Assembly: GCA_022702545.1 (NCBI GenBank)
Contig: JAHRBC010000004.1
Location: 1,860,001 to 1,924,000 of the forward strand
Length of the DNA stretch: 64,000 bases
Direction of reading: 5' to 3'
DNA from: Phycomyces nitens
Lineage: Eukaryota; Mucoromycota; Mucoromycetes; Mucorales; Phycomycetaceae
Shown here piece after piece: positions 12,539 through 24,659 of this stretch (positions within the stretch are counted from its first letter, which is position 1; each line of letters starts with the position of its first letter). The notes beneath the pieces are model-generated. The model searched no databases. It saw nothing but the letters and a program-made list of their open reading frames with translations, and had not been told where the DNA came from. Made by a program: the position numbers and the translations under genes.

Positions 12539-14693
12539 CTAATCGTCTGGCTCACTATCTGGTTCGCCAAGATAATTGTCATCAGCACTTGCAAAGAGAG
12601 TTTTCATCTTATCGTATAGCTTTTGTACAAATGGGGGTTATCTTTTCTGCTACAATAACATACCAGCCAACTTACTTTTCTCACAAACCCTGAGTCGTCC
12701 ATATTCTCCAGAATATTGGTCACCAACATATCTTCTTCAAGGACAACACCTGGATATAACTCGACAATCCTTCTCATCTCTTCTTCAATTCGCTGGTACA
12801 TGTGCAACCTAAAGTGCGTAAGGCCATGATACGCTTGTCCTCTCTTGTAACACCCACTACCAACAGAGAATATGACCTGTTTTGGTCCACGGCTATGGAG
12901 ACAATTGGAGAGTGACACATCGAATTTAGCTGGTTTTCGTCCTCTACAGGCACCGCATTCCACATCAGCATCACATAGACTCTTCCATGTCCATTTTGTA
13001 TAGCTATCAAGTGAATTCTATTAGAACAGTAGTTTAGTAAGCTACTTTTAAAGTGATCAGACTGTTTTCATATTTACCTTAAAGGGCAGGTTCCAAGCAT
13101 CACTTGTAAGAACAGAATCTCGATACCCTTTCACGCGACGTTCTATAGCCCTGACGGCAATATTAGAGCCATCCTCTGGAAACAAAGATAGTTAGATAAA
13201 TAATAATAATAGTAAAATCTCGTGTTAGGCAGCACCACAAGACAATGAGTACACACCTCTATCTGTGTCTGGGGTTCTTATTTCATTCAAAAGATACTCC
13301 ACAAATAACCTGAAGTTGTATGATAGTCTTTGCATACTATTCATACTAAACTCGTCTGTATAACCCGAGTAAGATTTAAAGCTTCATTGTCTTTTGGATA
13401 CTCACCGGGCAAGGTGACATTCGGAATCTCAGCCTCGTCCAACCTTTCGCCGTCAATCATGTCATCATCTACAATGAACTCATCGTATCCCTCTTCGCTG
13501 GCCGTTTCATATTCGTCCAGCACATCCTGGTCACTATCTGGGTATAGACTATTTGTCCCACTATGACAAAAGTGATCCATAGGGCCGGCTTCACCCCCGA
13601 ATGATTGTAACCGTTGTTTTCGATCTATAGAATCCAATGCAACAGCAGATATTACTCAGCTTGAAGAACAATAAAGATCACCATTACCCCTTAGTTTTCC
13701 CAAAGCGAGTCTGTATCTCGATTCCTTCTTTGTTCGAGTACGCTCTTGGTAGACATCTTTTTGGATTCATACTTGATCAATAAATGGTTTGTATTGATCA
13801 ATTCTTACCATTCTCTCTAAGAAAATCCAGTTCTTCATTTGCGTCCTCGGGAGAGCTATCAATTCTTGCTGGCTTTTTTGTCAGTCTTCGGCGCTTGTTA
13901 TCAGTGGATGGTTGAATGGGTTTTGGTGATTGAGTTGGCACATCAGAGTCCTCTAGATTGACTTCTTTTAGATTATTTTTAATGGTTGCAATTGCTCCAA
14001 CATACCTTCATCTTCAAGAGCCCTTCTTCTCCGTTGCCTTGGTGCTGCTATAATAATATCATCTTCCGAATCATCTCCACTTGATACTCCTTGTGTTTCA
14101 TGTTTTTGGTGTGCACTCATGACCTTATTATCTTTGATTCTTGGGCTTTTTGACATTGAAATGTCTTGGGTTGCTGAATCCTCGATATAGGATAGGCTAT
14201 TCATGTGAAATTCATCTATCGTTATAGCCTCCATCCTATCGTCAATGTGCTGTGTGTCTGACACACTTCTTGGAGCGTTTGATGTACTGTCGATCCTTTT
14301 AAGTTCCTTTTGAAGTTCTGCTTCCTTTGAATTACAAAGATTTTGGTTATCCTCACCAAAGCACATGATATTCTCGGTGACCTCTTTAGCATTCTCGATG
14401 TTACTTTTCTCGGGTAACTTGTGGTTGGTATTATCCTTGTTATTTTACACACTCTTAATACCAGTTATATTTACTAGTTTGATTATATTTTGTTTTTAAT
14501 AATGTTCATTCGCGAATCAGTGGCAATGAGATCATTCAATGATCTAATGACGATTTATATATATATATATATATATATTTTACCTAACCTGTTCTGCATT
14601 TTGGCTTTTTTGGGGGGCCACACTCTTGGTCTGAAAAAAGTTTAAAAGAGTTCCTTGCTTCAGATTACTCTTTTTTTTTGCTGGCTTCTTCAT
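12539..14693 (-). CDS. DUF4211-domain protein with N-terminal PIP box
   Basis: Nine exons (14589-14693, 14006-14435, 13809-13964, 13688-13756, 13406-13624, 13257-13355, 13078-13175, 12676-13017, 12539-12619) give 532 residues, all in phase. A Lys-rich start is followed by QGTLLNFF (residues 13-20), a perfect match to the PCNA-binding PIP box QxxLxxFF. A long acidic and Ser-rich middle with RQRRRR leads to DEFIVDDD (~residue 301), the usual entry to the fungal DUF4211 domain. The domain continues with LPDEFSMNSMQRLSYNFRLF, AIERRVKGYRDSVLTSDAW and a CGAC pair at residues 413 and 416 before FDVSLS. It ends in an acidic tail. DUF4211 function is not established; the PIP box suggests a chromatin or replication-linked role (inference). 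The Sel1 gene start lies downstream on the same strand. Confidence 0.88.
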
Positions 14694-15851
14694 GTTGGTT
14701 TTTTGAAGTTTGATCAAGTAAATGAAGTTGCCAATTGAAGATTGTTTTGTCGGAAGTTGTAATTATTTTGCACTATGGAATTTATTTAAAAACATTGGAT
14801 TGAAACAATCAGTTTATATAATCCAGTCTATATCTCTTTAATCAGTATTACGAGTAGATAGATAGAAATACTCCAAAGACTTGAGACGGCAATTATCAAG
14901 TCTAATCCAGAAAAAAAAAGTACGTTTCGACCATTAAAGATGAGCAACTATGCATTCCTAAAATACAAATATTGTTTGGCTATAAAATGCAATCAAGGAT
15001 TTTTTGTAAGGTACGTAAACTTTCAGCACACATTTGTATTCAAATATCCTGGACTTGTGAGAGATAACCCACCGTATGCTCGTATATTAATTGTTATTTT
15101 GTATCGTATAGTTCATCTAATTAAACATTTAATACATTTTGGTACAAATTTATTATCTTTGGGAAAGGTTATTCTTTTGTACATGTTCTTTTACTTTTAT
15201 TCCAAAAAATAATATTATAAAAACACACCAAAAACAAATGTTCCTCAATGTTACAAAACATGTACTATAAAACCCTCTTTTTTTTGAAATATACGTGTAT
15301 ATTGGCAATGTATTAGTATAGCTTAGATTACAATTACCATTCATCAATTGCTACAAATATATTACGATACAAAAAAAATAAACAATGATATATATCAAAT
15401 ACACTATTTTGCTCTACTTCCCAGTATATATTAGGGGTGGTTATACGTAAATCAGCGTGGCTGGTTGTTACAAAATTCTGCCATTTTTTTGTACTTTTAT
15501 CTCTGACCTCCCTTGATATATAGACTATTGCTATTTGTATTGCGGGTTTAAATAAACGGTATGGATTTTCAGGCGTAATATATTGCGCTTAGTTCGAATA
15601 ATTGCTTCGATTCAATGATAGTATTACCCTATTGCCCATCAAGAGCGCAAAGACCACGAGTAACTACCTTTTATCAAACATTGGAATCAATCAGAGTTGT
15701 GTCTGCGTTAACAGCCTATCATAACAACGTTTTCTATTGCATCGTTTAACATGTTTTTGGACGGTCAAATTGTTTTTGAGTCCTTTTGACGAGCATATAT
15801 AATAATGCTCACTAACAAATTCGAGCAAACCATAGCATATTACGTCTAATC
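14694..15851. other. AT-rich intergenic region
   Basis: Promoter side of the DUF4211 gene followed by strongly AT-rich DNA. A 90-codon plus-strand frame at 14940-15212 has no recognisable content. Nothing else is supported. Confidence 0.6.
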
Positions 15852-16481
15852 ATGTCCAATCTCCCAAGAAAAGTTTCCTTGTCGTACTCTTTACCTCCAG
15901 ACTCCTTGCCCAAAACAATTACAACGCAGCTGGACATTACCAAAGCCAAACCGGAATGGAAAATTATTTGTCGTAGTGTAATTTTGAAACGTGTCCAACA
16001 TTTGTAAAAGCCCCAACTTCGGCTGAAAGACCTATTTAAAGAAGCCTATATCCTATTACGTCAAGAAGAAATTGCCAAAAAGCTTGAGAGCTAGAATCCC
16101 CCGACTATCTTTTCTCGATGTTTGTACAAATCTGTTTGGGATTCGGTCTTACTACTGCTTTGCACTCATCAGGAACGCCGTCGTCTGATCAAATTGCGCT
16201 TTACTTAGCTCCCACCCTCTCAATCTGTACCCTGTCAATGTGGCGCTAGTAAATACAACCGGGCACATAGGCTGGTCCGTCCAGCTATAACTGCAATGGT
16301 ACATCATCTTCAACGACATTTGGACCCTCTGTAATTACAGGATGTCCATATCATTGATAATATTCAACTGTCTTTCAAAGACCTTCAAAACGCCTAGTAT
16401 GTGGTGCAATTGGTGAACGTGCTTACTTGCTTTGGCACATGCTATTGATCAAACCACTTTTCAATACCCAATACCCAATAT
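15852..16481 (+). pseudogene. Decayed ORF with six in-frame nonsense codons and no frameshift
   Basis: From an ATG, one reading frame stays gene-like for about 210 codons (MSNLPRKVSLSYSLPP..., a CQCGAS motif, HRLVRPAITAMVHHLQRHL, YVVQLVNVLTCFGTCY) although six stop codons (TAA, TAG, TAG, TAA, TAG, TGA) interrupt it. Each stop can be derived from CAA, CAG or CGA by one C-to-T change. The segment is clearly less AT-rich than its surroundings. I cannot name the protein; the Cys motif and repetitive context suggest a mobile-element protein (inference). After about 16481 the frame loses coding character. Confidence 0.6.
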
Positions 16482-17965
16482 CCAACGAACCACGTTCTGG
16501 TAAAATCATCGTCAACCTTGCAATTTTCTACCGCTCCAAAAAAAAAAAAACTCTCGCTTGCCCCTTGACGACAGAGAAAACCTGTCCCTGATAGACCATT
16601 CCCTCACTTAATATCCGGAATCTCCACCGTTCCCTGTCAACTTCTCCCATCTACGTCCTCTCAAAGCTGTGTTAAGTATAGTCAAGTTTTCTTGGCTCTG
16701 TTGTGCAATCAGATCCATAAATGGACCGTCCGAGTTTCTAAAGGATATCCCCCTTTAGAGTTCTTATCCTTGCTGGAATCCATTCCCAATCTTGGTGCTG
16801 TCAGTACCTCGTTTATTCTCAATTATTTACGTCTTATTTCTCTTTCTATATATAGTTATGTCGTGTGTATTTTTACCAGCTGTATGTTTCTTCTTATTGT
16901 CTTAAAAACAGTTTTCCCCCACTGAGGGCTTTTTCCTGTGCTCTATTTTTCCTTTTCGCTGACTGCTATTTTGTCATGTCGTGTCAAACACTATTACTTT
17001 TTTCTTCGTTTCTATACATTATTTTATTTCCCCAGTATTGAGAGGTTTCTTTTTATTGATCTATTATTTTATATTTTCAAATATTCTTTCAGGTTTTTGG
17101 AGGTTATATTCCTTTAGTGCGCCACTAGACACACCCACAAATAAACAAAATACTTTTCTTACCTGACCACTCCTATTAAACAAAAGAATTATTTTTAGAT
17201 TTTTGGTTCCTCGTGATAGTGAATGGTTTTTTCTTTTCTTTACAAGTTTCAAAGTTATCATCATAATCACAAAACTACGATCAATTATTTAATCATCAAC
17301 TCGTTTTAATATATACATATATACATTATTCCGATCGATCTCCACTTTTGTCAATAGATATTTTGGGTTACCTTTTGTAAGTATACAATCAGTACAAGTT
17401 GAATAAGTATCATTAGTTGGATAGGTTCATTTAAGAAATGTGTATAAATAATGTAAAGGTTCAGAGCAATAAGAGTATTAAGTTTTTTTTTGTTCCTATG
17501 CATTTTTCAGAATTGACATTGGTGACCAAAAATATGCGTTTACTGGGACCTAGTAATGATTGAGTTCTTTTAAAAATGTTATGCTCTTACCAATTGTTCC
17601 GTGATATATACTTTAGATGTCGTTAATGATATATTTACTCGAGTATATTTTGCTGGACCAACATTATCTAAAACTAGTTAACACTACACTTGGCCTTAAA
17701 TCTGCGCATATATTGTACTAATAGTAAGAGAACACAGGCTGTTCATCTATTGCTTGAGAATATTATTTAACTCATGCAATCATCAGTAGTATTGAGCCAA
17801 CGACTTTGTTACAAGTGACAAAAAAAACAAATACCAGATTGAAACCAGACATATTTTTAAACGTTCTAGTCAGTAGTGATATATTATAAACCATATATAC
17901 ACAAATCAATGCACAATATGATTGGCTGATATGGTTACACGATAAATTTTAAAATAAATAAAAAC
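16482..17965. other. Non-coding region, upper part possibly a tail of the decayed ORF
   Basis: The first ~250 bp are still less AT-rich and may be the rest of the relic. From about 16820 the sequence is T-rich, then AT-rich to the tRNA. No conserved frame or RNA signature is visible. Confidence 0.5.
17960..17964 (-). terminator. Pol III T5 terminator of tRNA-Lys
   Basis: Five T residues on the minus strand, one base after the tRNA 3' end, in the position expected for RNA polymerase III termination. Confidence 0.85.
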
Positions 17966-18037
17966 ACCCAACGGGGGGCTCGAACCCCCAACCTTGGGAT
18001 TAAAAGTCCCACGCTCTACCAATTGAGCTAGCCGGGT
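17966..18037 (-). tRNA. tRNA-Lys (anticodon UUU)
   Basis: The minus strand folds as a standard 72-nt tRNA without intron. The acceptor stem ACCCGGC pairs with GTTGGGT (two G-U pairs), the D arm is GCTC...GAGC, the anticodon stem TGGGA/TCCCA holds loop CTTTTAA with anticodon TTT, and the T arm is GGGGG TTCGAGC CCCCC. Internal A and B boxes are intact. It reads AAA lysine codons. A TTTTT polymerase III terminator follows immediately. Confidence 0.97.
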
Positions 18038-18877
18038 TATAGTGACGATTAGACAAATGAATTATATTTGTTCCAACTTAAAAAAGTGACATGTCCGGGC
18101 CGAACAATATTGGAGTACGTACCGGAATACGACGTAAAGATCAATTTTTGTTCTGGTCCGGAAGGGGGGAGATGGGTTACGATTGAACTTTTCATTTTCC
18201 CCCCTTTATTTTCTATTGTACTAAATTTTGTTTTTCTTTTTATAAAGCAGTTTAAGCATACATTTTTTGTATATATATAATCAAAATGTCCAGATATAAA
18301 AATAAGAAAGAAGAGTAATCAGTAATAAATTTCATTATATTTGATAAAGTAGAATACTTTTCTACTTTTTTTTATTCATGTATAAATGCTGCCAATATAA
18401 GATAATATACTTTTTGAATTTTTCATATTCTTTTTGATATTTTATTTCTGATTTGTTTACAGTTTATATATATTTAAAGTTTATCAAATAAACTTGTGCT
18501 TATATCATATTTCGTATATCTCCAAATACTATACTAAAAGCATTGATTTAAAAGAGTATTCTCAATATTCAAAGTATACTAGTATTATTTTTTTGCCATG
18601 ATCAGATATCTTTATTTTAAAAGGTAAACATCTTTATAGTACCTCTTTCTTTCTTTCTCTTTGTCTTTCTTATTTTAAGTGAGCATATATTTCAATACTT
18701 GGAGTTGATGTAAACTTGATATTTGATAAAACAAAGCATTTGTAAGCTAAAATGAACTAGATTGCTAGTTTCATTCTTTTAGGATAAAACCTTTATTTCC
18801 AATGACCTATTATAGAATGTGCATGTTTAATAGGTGATTTAATGTATGAATTTCAGTGATTGAAACTGTTTGAGTCT
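18038..18877. other. AT-rich spacer
   Basis: Very AT-rich with polyT and (CTTT)n-like runs near 18640-18675. No coding frame or RNA gene is seen. Confidence 0.6.
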
Positions 18878-19466
18878 TCATATCTTGAAATATTTTTCAA
18901 GGTTGTTATTTCGGTATAGTTCTGAATTTAGACCGTGCTCAACTCCTGGATTGACATTGTAGTTCTGATTCAAGTGAAATTCATGATTTGGATATTGGAA
19001 ATTAATGCGGTATACGTTAGCGCAGCTTTCATCAGAAAAGATCCTTGACCCAGTGTTGTCGCTAATGGCAGGTTTGATATTGTTCCCGTTGGGTTCTACG
19101 TTTAGATTGATTACTGTGGATGCTATGGTATACAAATAGACATGTCTGAGAATGAGAATTATACTATGCAATTGGCTTTAGATCACATACCTAGATTCTG
19201 TAAATAGACATGTCCTTTTGAAATGATATTGTGATGGTGGTTATATACTGAAACTATTAGGAAAGTCAGTAAACATAAACGCCGAGAAATGAAAGCTCTT
19301 TACCTCTTTTTTTAGATTGTTTAGGTGGGTAATAATGCATATGTATTCTAGCAGCTCTTGGTAATTGTGGTGTGTACCCATCAACAGACTTTGAGCACCG
19401 TTCGCAAATGCATTTCTGATATCTTGGATTGAGAGCTGTCTTGAGAGGGAGATGTCTTGTAACCAT
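18878..19466 (-). CDS. Unknown small protein with N-terminal Cys/His motif, three exons
   Basis: Three exons (19304-19466, 19191-19253, 18878-19122) with clean GT-AG borders join in phase to 156 residues. The start MVTRHLPLKTALNPRYQ is followed by CICERC (C-x-C-x2-C) and, about 22 residues later, HMHYYP, so a small zinc-binding unit is possible. The rest is Asn-rich, with no motif I recognise. Similar Cys-His openings occur in proteins of Mucoromycota mobile elements, so this may be a fragment or domesticated piece of one (inference). Its own stop codon and consistent splice phases argue that it can be expressed; transcription is unknown. Confidence 0.55.
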
Positions 19467-20295
19467 TGTAGTGTAAGAGATTAGAAAATGCCTGAATTTG
19501 GAGATTAATTTATACTGATGAATAGATGGTTTGTGATAGGCGTATTATAGAGTAATAGGTTTGTTTCAAAGTTAAGCAATTATCAAACAAATAGGAAACA
19601 TACACACATACAGAAAGCCAATATTGATTATACTTGGTAGACACCGAGCAAACATTTTGTGAGAATAAACACATAAATTCATTTACGAGCCATTTCTATA
19701 GACTACATGTGTGTATAGTCTGGTTAATATATTGTTTTATTGTTTTTTTTTCTTTTGGTCAGTCCAAAAGATAATGTTTGCGAATAGGATGGTTAGCATT
19801 CTTTGAAAGCCAACCGAGATGAATTCTCTAAGAGACTGTTGGTAACAAACCAATATTACCCATCATATACCCAAATCCAATGAAGTTCGTCGCTCTTATC
19901 TCTCAGGATATCAAATGAACTGGTATGAAAGGAATAATCGATAGTATAATCTCAACCTGGTCATATTTAACCATGCAGCCCAAGTCTTTTTACAAAGCAA
20001 GTGAACAAAACATCAAGATCGTAACCCGTTCACTGATCTAGTTCCATAAAATACTAATACATGTAATTCTCAATTCAGCAAAGTTTACCGAATACTATGC
20101 CGCCAAAGCTCCAAACCATCTCACCGCGTATAGATTCTATTTTATCCCACTTTAGGTAAGCAATCAAAAGCGCTCTTCGTTCGATTTCAATTCATTCTTT
20201 ACGCACACACAGACTCATGTCATATCAAAAGCTATATATGTATTCGTTTGCAGTTAAAAAAAAAGCATACAATTTCTACATATATACAGGCTTAT
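19467..20295. other. Intergenic region between unknown gene and eL32
   Basis: Promoter side of the 156-residue gene and 3' side of eL32. A plus-strand ATG at 20098 opens a short frame (MPPKLQTISPRIDSILSHF) that ends at a good GTAAGC donor, but its continuation would run antisense into the eL32 stop, so I do not call a gene. Confidence 0.5.
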
Positions 20296-20779
20296 TTACT
20301 CCTGGGATCTGAGACGGGCACCGGCGTTGATGACCTTGACGTTCAAACGGGCGGCGTGCTCAATGATAGCGACACGCTTCTTGGAAGAGACGTTGTGGGC
20401 AATCTCGGCAGCGTAGGTGCGGTTGTGCATCAACAAGAGGCTGAGCTCACGGACGTTGGAGATGGTGAACTTGAGGAAGCCGTTGGGCAACAAGTTGCGG
20501 GTCTTCTTGGCAGAACCGTAACCGATCTTGGGCATGGGGGCAGTACCCTTGAAGCGTCTGCGGACGCGACTGTCAATACCCTTGGGCTTTCTCCATGACT
20601 CCTATATTTGGATGTATAGTTTAGAATTAATCCAATCTCATCATCGATCATCTCAACAGAAAGGTAAAAAAAAATAAAAAAAAACGTACACCGACGCGCA
20701 TAAAGCGGTTGGACTGATGGCGCTTGAAGGTAGCAGTGCGCTTCTTCACAATGGTGTGCTTCACGGCAGGAGTGACCAT
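20296..20779 (-). CDS. RPL32: 60S ribosomal protein eL32 (RPL32)
   Basis: Two exons (20690-20779 and 20296-20601) give 131 residues, the normal eL32 length. The N-terminus [18 protein letters not shown] and the blocks [30 protein letters not shown] and [20 protein letters not shown] are diagnostic. The intron has a GTACGT donor and sits between Gly and Glu of VGESW. The donor three bases upstream would break the frame and was rejected. It is a component of the large cytosolic ribosomal subunit. Codon use is more GC-rich than its neighbours, as expected for a highly expressed gene. Confidence 0.96.
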
Positions 20780-22636
20780 ATTGACCTTTATTAAATGTCA
20801 GAGCGGGAATCAGTACACAGACATCAATAATGTATAAAATGAATGATCGTTTGAGCAGTTTTTAAGTGTCGAAAATGGTCTTTTTTTTTGTATGCCAAAA
20901 TTGTTGTGCTGAATTATCGAGTGTGCCGTTTATCATTATTTCGTGTACAGATCCGTATCGATAATCAATCCGTTCTCTCTTGGGTTGGATCAATGTATAA
21001 TGGATATCTTGAGCGTTGTATTACCTTTTTTGACGCTGGAAGAGGAGGATGCTTGGATTGTACCTCTGGCAAGTAGTTATCCTCACCAGCCATGGACCGG
21101 ACCAGTTTAAACACCGACCCGATCCATTTTGAGTGGTGGAGCCAGTCTGTCAGGCATAAAATACAGGATTTGTTAAAATTAAATGATTTAGAATCTTGTA
21201 TTGCAAAGTTTTTCTTCTTCTCAAGAGATCTACAAAAACTGAAGGCTTATAGGTAATTTTCAAATAGCTCAAGTGTAGTTTCTGTCTTGTTGTTGTTGGG
21301 ATTATTACAGATAGTTTAATATACGTTCCAAGTATTGCCATGGTAAATGTATAGAATCAAAGTATTTGTAGTTTTTGCCTGGAATGTTTCAATAAAAAAG
21401 CTTCTTTGTTAAAGGTTTATATCTCTTATTTACAGACAATTTTATGATATATATATATATATAAAGTAAAACTAAATAGACAAGCCTTGATGTGTTTATT
21501 ATTGGATGCCAATGATTGTTATCAAAGTATAAGGCATAATATGAAGCTGAAACCCATAAACCGCCAAAGTGTGATAATGCTCAGCAAATAGCTTTGCACG
21601 AATAAACCAAAACATAAAAATCCTATAAACGTTTTTTTTTTTTTGAAAAAAAAAGTATTTACAAGAGTATGTTTGGCTGCCACTACAAGATAATATCCAA
21701 AGAAAAAAAAAACTATCAAACTAGCGGTCGTAAATAAATGGGCATCTAGTAGTCAAATTCTATAAGCTAATTCTAGCAACCAAATAAAGAGACTATTCTC
21801 AATGTATTCTGTTGAGTGCAAGTTTCAAAGAATGTCTATATATTATTATGGAAAGGTTAATACTAAAGGCAACCTTAAAGCATTCAGTAAGCTTGACTAT
21901 ATAAAGATACATACATATCTCGCTATATTCAATTCATGTCAAGCTAGAATGATAATTTAAACCGAAATATCTCAAGAAAGCAAAGAGAACTTTTATCCAT
22001 TGCAGAAAAAGGCGTGGAATGGTATAATGCCTCTTTTGAGTTTAATAATAAAATATTGAAAAGTTGGATCATTTCAATTTGGAAGACGGGTCTGTAAAGA
22101 TCGTCTACAACTAAAGTCATTTGAATTATTTGATCCATGTAAAACATATCTGTTTAAGCATACATTTACAAGTATTTAGTTTTCTAAAAATCTTGGTATA
22201 TAATACCATAAATTATTCAATTCTAGCCTACAACAATTTATTAACAAAAAGTAGCTCGTCAAGGGAGACAAAAGAAGCAAGAGTATCAATCATTTTAATC
22301 CAAAGAATCGCTTTACAAAACTGTCTACACTATGTAAATCTACTTCTTTATCTATATCAACATTAGTTTTTTATATTATACATTACAATCTATATATTAA
22401 CCAGTCTATAAACTCATTCTAAACGGTAGTTTATGCCAGTCTACTAGGTATTTTGACAAGACTTGGGAATCCTACAACCTTGAAGGATAGAATGAATTAT
22501 AGGCGGGATATAAAAAAAAACGTGCAAATAGCACAACCGTTTTCGTGACGTAGTGAAAACAAATGTGGGTGCCCTCGCTCTCAACAGAGTCTTTAGACAT
22601 TCAACCTCCCCACTCTTAATTCAAATAACAACAAAC
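20780..22636. other. Intergenic region, divergent promoters of eL32 and NDUFB2 at its ends
   Basis: The first ~350 bp upstream of eL32 are less AT-rich and likely hold its promoter. The middle (21150-22400) is AT-rich with (AT)n near 21450-21463 and polyA/T runs. A 62-codon frame at 20888-21076 has no recognisable content. No further gene is seen. Confidence 0.55.
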
Positions 22637-22888
22637 ATGGCTGGCGGTGCTGCATTTGGTTTCCATCCTCACTTTGCTGGTGCTTGGCACAGATTCGGTG
22701 GTAAAGCTCTCGGAGCTACCATGTGGTTCTGGATGATGTATCGCGCTAAGCAAGACGGTGCTGTCCTTTTGGTAATGGCACATTCGGGACATTTGGGGGT
22801 TGAGATGCATTGTACTGATTTATAATTCTAGGGCCTGAGACATCCTTGGGATCACCATGGCGAGGACCACGGCGACGAACATCACTAA
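22637..22888 (+). CDS. NADH:ubiquinone oxidoreductase subunit NDUFB2-like (AGGG subunit)
   Basis: Two exons (22637-22771, 22832-22888) encode 63 residues. The sequence MAGGAAFGFHPHFAG, GKALGATMWFWMMYRAKQDG and LLGLRHPWDHH with a His/Asp-rich end matches the small single-membrane-pass AGGG/NDUFB2 accessory subunit of mitochondrial complex I. The hydrophobic run ATMWFWMMY forms the membrane segment; the His-rich tail is typical. The intron is a standard 60-bp GT-AG. It is an accessory (non-catalytic) subunit of the membrane arm. Confidence 0.88.
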
Positions 22889-23207
22889 ACGATTCACTTG
22901 AAGAGAAAAATGGCCTAAAACCCCCTTTTTTTTTTACCAAGAATACAAAACAAAATAACAGCAAAATCAATAGATTTATTTATATATATCTTGCATATCC
23001 TGTATACTCGCTGGCCTGAAGAATATTCATAAATTATGTGTGTGTATGTGTGTAATGTAAAAAGGAGAGGAGATAATCGACAAAACTTGAAGCAAAGAGG
23101 TTGTATTTTATTTTTTTGCTTGGATGGCTAAATATAAAAAAGGGAAGTGCTGTAGTCGTGTATATACAAAGCAAAGAAGGTAGCGATAATATGAAGCCAT
23201 CAGAGGC
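22889..23207. other. Convergent 3' region between NDUFB2 and SNF5 genes
   Basis: 319 bp between two converging stop codons, with T9 at 22927-22935, a TGTG repeat near 23037-23056 and A-rich stretches that could serve as polyadenylation sites. Nothing else is seen. Confidence 0.6.
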
Positions 23208-24659
23208 TCAGGAAGGTGTATCTGCATTGCTTCCTCCTGCTCGACGCGAGGGTGTAGCTGACATGCGTCGTCTTGATCGCTTAAACCGCGTTTCTCTGCG
23301 CAATCGTCTGTAGAATAGAATGAGCATCACACAAGCTTACCCTCCAAGAAACTTACCGAATGTTGCGCTCCTGAGCGATCAAAAGTTTCTCCAATTCATC
23401 GTTGGAGAGCATCTCCATCTGAGGAGTCCACACACCAGCATCCTCCACAGTCCGGAATCCAGACGAAAGAGGTTCTGCAATCTCACCATCAAATCCGTAC
23501 TAGACAGCCTCGTTAAGATACCTGTTAAAAAGCATTCTAAAGACTTACCTCATCCACTAGCTGCTTCTTGTGTCTGTAAAGCTGTTCACGGATAGCATGA
23601 GCAATGATCGACACATACTCTCCCCCAACACCCAATTCAGATGCCAGTTGTCGACTGAATATTTCAGGTGCATTTGAGATGGTGTTATCCAGATCCCACT
23701 CAAAGCGATCGCGTAGATTCACTTTGCCTATCTGCAAATCAAGCTGCCTCCAATGCATCAATATCTCGTATCGATACTAAGCTTTACCTACATTGATAAC
23801 CACTCTAATGTTTTCTGATGGAAGTTCGATCTCATGAATAGCCTCAAAATCCAACACTTGAGATCGTATAGACTCTGCTATGGGTGGAACAAACTTGACA
23901 GTTGGTAGCTCAAGATCCTCACACAGGATCTCTGCAAACTTTTCAGGCGTCAAGAATTGTTCTAATCTACAGATTAGCAAATACAAATACACCAGTCTAT
24001 CCACACCTACCGTTCATGTTCCATAAGAATGCGTCTCGTAGCTTAATGTCATCTAGATCGATATCAAGGCGAATAGGCACCAGAACCTCTTCCATCCCAG
24101 AGGCTCTCTCCATTTCAGGCTCACTTGGATAAATGTGATTCTTTTTACGGATCACCTTTTTTAAATCTGATGTGGAAGCTCCAGCCTGAGCTGGTGTAAC
24201 TGGCGGTGGGCCTGCAGCCGCAGAACGTGTTCGCATTCCAGCCATTGGTGTGTCTTTCTCATCAGATTCATCCATCATCTCATCAAATTCATCATCGGAT
24301 TCCCCTGCAAATCGTGGTCGTTTGTTACTCAGATATGTAGACGGCAGCAGAAGGGCATTATCATCCGAATTCTTAAGGCGAGCTGGATATGTTGAAAAAA
24401 GTCCTTGAGTATTTTCGGATGGTCTTCGGTTGATCTGCTGGTATGGCTGTGGGTAGGGCATGCGTCCTTGCATGGCAGGTGAATGAACAAATGGTTGTTG
24501 TGGAGGAGCGTAGCGTTGTTGTTGTTGCTGTTGTTGGTTATTAACATGAGGAGAGTAGGATCCATTAGGCATTGGTGACTGCATTGGGCGTGCCTGAAGA
24601 GGGGGTCCAAATCCACTCGGCGTCGTGTTCACAAAGGCAAAATTATTATTGTTAGACAT
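23208..24659 (-). CDS. SNF5/INI1 (SMARCB1, Sfh1) chromatin-remodelling subunit
   Basis: Five exons (24011-24659, 23792-23961, 23549-23743, 23357-23499, 23208-23307) give 418 residues. The N-terminal ~180 residues are Gln/Pro-rich (poly-Q near residues 40-46) and then acidic. The tandem Snf5 repeats follow: VPIRLDIDLDDIKLRDAFLW with FAEILCEDLELP, and GKVNLRDRFEWDL with FSRQLASELGVGGEYVS. The conserved YGFDGEIAEPL lies after them, and the tail is Arg-rich. Known role: core subunit of SWI/SNF or RSC nucleosome remodellers. The start was placed at the ATG at 24659 (MSNNNNF); an in-frame ATG at 24722 would add 21 residues of unlikely sequence. Two CACGTGAC sites lie upstream. Confidence 0.92.

Noticed and set aside
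16820..17170. Membrane protein genes from T-rich frames
   Set aside because: Frames are only 60-77 codons, Phe/Leu/Ile-rich as expected in T-rich DNA, and without conserved motifs.
20098..20330. Short plus-strand gene starting MPPKLQTISPRIDSILSHF
   Set aside because: Its second part would overlap the eL32 stop in antisense and has low-complexity content; no family recognised.
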